Below, in pieces: positions 60,950 through 64,000 of a stretch of DNA of 64,000 nt (its first letter is position 1; the number at the start of each line of letters is the position of its first letter). The translations under genes and the position numbers were made by a program. The notes under the pieces were generated by a model. That model was not told the DNA's origin, did not search any database, and saw nothing but the letters and a program-made list of their open reading frames with translations. The DNA is from Palaemon carinicauda (Eukaryota; Arthropoda; Malacostraca; Decapoda; Palaemonidae): NCBI RefSeq assembly GCF_036898095.1, contig NC_090768.1, forward strand, positions 44,515,984-44,579,983, written 5' to 3'.

Positions 60950-62585
60950 ATAGGGTTGGACCTGAACATGATCTCAGATTGTGTAGACTCAGATTTGGCC
61001 TCAGATTATTTAGAATCAGCTCGACTCGGTCTTGGCTTTAGATTGTGTAGACTCGAACTCAGTCTTGGCTTCAGATTGTGTAGACTCAAACTCAGTCTTG
61101 GATTCTGATTGTATAGACTTGGACTCAGTCTTGGCCTCAGATTGTGTAGACGTGGACGCAGTCTTGGCATCATATTGTGTAAACTTGGACTCAGTCTTGG
61201 CCTCAGATTGTGTAGACGTGGATGCAGTTTTGGCATCATATTGTGTAAACTTGGACTCAGTTTTGGCCTCAGATTGCATAGACTTGGACTCAGTCTTGGA
61301 CTCAGTCTTGGCCTCAGATTGCATAGACTTGGACTCAGTCTTGGCCTCAGATTGTATAGACTTGGACTCAATCTTGGCCTCAGACTTTGTAGACTTGGAC
61401 TCAATCTTGGCCTCAGATTGCGTAGACTTGGACTCAGTCTTGGCCTCAGATTGTATAGACTTGGACTCAGTCTTGGCCTCAGATTGTATAGACTTGGACT
61501 CAGTCTTGACCTCAGATTGTGTATACTTGGACTGTCTTGGCCTCAGATTGTGTAGACGGGGAGTCAGTCTTGACCTCAGATTGTGTAGACTTGGACTGTC
61601 TTGGCCTCAGATTGTGTAGACTTGGACTCAATCTTGGCCTCAGACTTTGTAGACTTGGACTCAATCTTGGCCTCAGATTGCGTAGACTTGGACTCAGTCT
61701 TGGTATCATATTGTGTAAACTTGGACTCAGTCTTGGATTCAGATTGTGTAGACTTGGACTCAGTCTTGTCCTCAGATTGTGTAGACTTGGACTCGGTCTT
61801 GTTCTCAGATTGTGTAGACTTGGACTGTCTTGGCCTCAGATTGTGTAGACAGGGACTCAGTCTTGGCTTCAGATTGTGTAGACTTGGACTCAGTCTTGGC
61901 CTCAGATTATGTAGACAGGGACTCAGTCTTGGCTTCAGATTGTGTAGACTTGGACTCAGTCTTGTCCTCAGATTGTGTAGACTTGGACTCAGTCTTGGCC
62001 TCAGATTGCGTAGACTTGGACTCAGTCTTGTCCTCAGATTGCGTAGACTTGGACTGTCTTGGCCTCAGATTGTGTTGACAGGGAGTCAGTCTTGACCTCA
62101 GATTGTGTAGACAGGGACTCAGTCTTGGCCTCAGATTATGTAGACAGGGACTCAGTCTTGGCTTCAGATTGTGTAGACTTGGACTCAGTCTTGGCCTCAG
62201 ATTGTGTAGACTTGGACTCAGTCTTGGCCTCAGATTATGTAGACAGGGACTCAGTCTTGGCTTCAGATTGTGTAGACTTGGACTCAGTCTTGGCCTCAGA
62301 TTATGTAGACAGGGACTCAGTCTTGGCTTCAGATTGTGTAGACTTGGACTCAGTCTTGTCCTCAGATTGTGTAGACTTGGACTCAGTCTTGGCCTCAGAT
62401 TGCGTAGACTTGGACTCAGTCTTGTCCTCAGATTGTGTAGACTTGGACTGTCTTGGCCTCAGATTGTGTTGACAGGGAGTCAGTCTTGACCTCAGATTAT
62501 GTAGACTTGGACTCAGTCTTGTCCTCAGATTGCGTAAACTTGGACTCAGTCTTGTCCTCAGATTTTGTAGACTTGTACTTGACTC
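60950..62585 (+). repeat. 33-bp minisatellite array, about 1.6 kb
   Basis: Roughly 48 copies of a 33-bp unit (CAGATTGTGTAGACTTGGAC then TCAGTCTTGGCCT). Variants (ACAGGGACTCAG, GTCCTCAG, TGTGTTGACAGGGAGTC) recur in blocks, so higher-order duplications exist. Some units are shortened by six bases (TTGGACTGTCTTGGCC), which shifts neither frame. In the plus frame the unit would read [11 protein letters not shown]; several frames on both strands are open as a by-product of unit length. No start context or flanking exon signal supports translation. Confidence 0.9.
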
Positions 62586-62714
62586 TAAAAGTATTGCATT
62601 CAATAGCATCACTGTTCATTATAGGATGAATAATGAAGCGTAGGATTTTATAAATCATGAAGATACTCTTCCTATTATAATTCATTCAATAAATGTACAT
62701 AATTCAGTTAAATG

Positions 62715-62785
62715 TAAACAGGCTCCAAGAAGCTGTTCGTAAGTTAAATTGTCTTTAAGTCGAATTTGATTATATTTCAACTCAA
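62715..62785 (+). repeat. Interspersed repeat T, copy 4 (left part)
   Basis: GGCTCCAAGAAGCTGTTCGT and following; the remainder resumes at about 63645 after the SINE array and runs to about 63830. Confidence 0.6.
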
Positions 62786-63650
62786 GTGTTGGTGGCCGAT
62801 GCGGTAACGTCCCTGACTAGTGAACGCCAGACTGGGGTTCGAGTCATACTCAAACTCGTTAGTTCCTTTGGTTGCTACAACCTTACTTTCCTTGTGAGCT
62901 AAGGATGGTGGGGTTTGGGGAGCATATAGGTCTAACTGCTGAGTCATCAGCAGTCATTGCCTGGCCCTGCTTGGTCCTAGCTTGGGTGGAGATGGGGCTT
63001 TTGGTGGCTAATCCGGTAACGTCCCGGACTAGTGAACGCCAGACTGGGGTTCGAGTCCTGCTCATTCTCGTTAGTTCCTTTGGTTGCTACAACCTTACTT
63101 TCCTTGTGAGCTAAGGATGGTGGGGTTTGGGGAGCATATAGGTCTAACTGCTGAGTCGTCAGCTGTCATTGCCTGGCCCTGCTTGGTCCTAGCTTGGGTG
63201 GAGATGGGGCTTTTGGTGGCTAATCCGGTAACGTCCCTGACTAGTGAACGCCAGACTGGGGTTCGAGTCCTACTCAAACTCGTTAGTTCCTTTGGTTGCT
63301 ACAACCTTACTATCCTTGTGAGCTAAGGATGGTGGGGTTTGGGGAGCATATAGGTCTAACTGCTGAGTCATCAGCAGCCATTGCCTGGCCCTGCTTGGTC
63401 CTAGCTTGGGTGGAGATGGGGCTTTTGGTGGCTAATCCGGTAACGTCCCTGACTAGTGAACGCCAGACTGGGGTTCGAATCCTACTCAAACTCGTTAGTT
63501 CCTTTGGTTGCTACAACCTAACTATCCTTGTGAGCTAAGGATGGTGGGGTTTGGGCAGCATATAGGTCTAGCTGCTGAGTCGTCAGTAGCCATTGCCTGG
63601 CCCTGCTTGGTCCTAGCTTGGGTGGAGATGGGGCTTGGGCACTGATCATG
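62786..63650 (+). repeat. Tandem array of four tRNA-derived SINE units (212-bp period)
   Basis: Four head-plus-partial-body units with an exact 212-bp spacing, each with A-box-like GTAACGTCCC and B box GGTTCGAGTCC or a close variant. The first three are cut at the same point (GGGGCTTTTGGTGGC), where the next head begins; the last continues further into the SINE body. The whole sits inside repeat T. Confidence 0.85.
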
Positions 63651-63839
63651 ATTTCCAGGGGCAAAAGTCAACAAATAGTTGTGTTTCATATGAAAGATAT
63701 ATCAGGTTATTACAAATGTTTTGCTTATTGTATTAAATGATATAATATTGTATTATTATATCTTATCTTTGTTATTATCAGTTGTAATTGTGTTTGTATT
63801 TCCGAATGTTTGTAAGTCATGGACCTTATATACACTTTT

Positions 63840-64000
63840 TGCTTGAGGGTACACTTGGGCACACTATTCTATCTTATTTCTCTTTCTCTTGTTTTGTTGA
63901 AGCTTTTATAGTGTAAAGGAGATATTTATTTTAATGTCACTGTTCTTGAAATATTTATTTTCCATGGTTCTTTTTCCTCACTGGGCTATTTTTTCCCTAT
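63840..64000 (-). repeat. Interspersed repeat R, antisense copy cut by window end
   Basis: GAGGGTACACTTGGGCACAC through CACTGGGCTATTTTTTCCC, the R signature in antisense orientation. Confidence 0.65.

Noticed and set aside
61032..62472. Possible genuine repeat-protein gene ([11 protein letters not shown] repeats)
   Set aside because: Several frames on both strands are equally open, there is no ATG with context and no exon boundary. Kept only as a finding to test.
60950..62585. CRISPR-like array because of regular 33-bp repeats
   Set aside because: Units are contiguous with no unique spacers and the genome is eukaryotic; it is a minisatellite.
62786..63650. Cluster of four functional tRNA genes
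   Set aside because: A and B boxes are present, but there is no acceptor stem or anticodon stem-loop, and the units continue into SINE body sequence.
49599..64000. Second host gene downstream of the SNM1A-like gene
   Set aside because: No frame with a recognisable domain or phase-consistent exon series; nearly all of the longer frames fall in identified repeats.

Overview
This is a repeat-saturated, AT-rich animal nuclear genome window. It has an intron-rich host gene with consensus GT-AG junctions, long CT and TTA microsatellites, tRNA-derived SINEs, truncated LINEs, and DIRS and Ty3/Gypsy retrotransposons. I infer an invertebrate, most likely an arthropod such as a decapod crustacean. That is judged from repeat style and gene similarity, and no sequence seen here proves it.

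The only host gene I can support is on the plus strand, from 8830 to 49598. It has eleven coding exons whose phases agree at every junction (2076 nt, 691 codons plus stop). The last seven exons encode a metallo-beta-lactamase/beta-CASP domain closest to the DNA interstrand-crosslink nuclease SNM1A (DCLRE1A). The scaffold is well kept, but four metal-ligand positions are replaced: N-x-H-x-E-N instead of H-x-H-x-D-H, and T-G-N instead of T-G-D. It therefore looks like an expressed-type pseudonuclease rather than a broken pseudogene.

Retroelements dominate the rest. Three DIRS-type tyrosine-recombinase retrotransposons share terminal inverted repeats and an internal complementary region. Copy A (1561-8466, plus) lies just upstream of the gene and is decayed. 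Copy B (about 15797-22660, plus, intron 3) and copy C (about 27279-34136, minus, intron 4) keep open gag, RT/RNase H and recombinase frames. Copy C sits inside the 3' untranslated part of a Ty3/Gypsy element (26935-39244, minus). That element has 110-bp LTRs differing at one base, a GAGGA target duplication and one fused gag-pol frame, and it is itself inserted into an older interspersed repeat.

The introns and the 14-kb downstream region also hold ten copies of a roughly 310-bp TTAA-flanked (piggyBac-type) MITE, three foldback elements, tRNA-type SINEs including a four-unit tandem array, 5'-truncated LINE ends, and several minisatellites. Three of the minisatellites, at separate loci, share a 33-bp unit. 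No rRNA, functional tRNA gene or CRISPR array was recognised.
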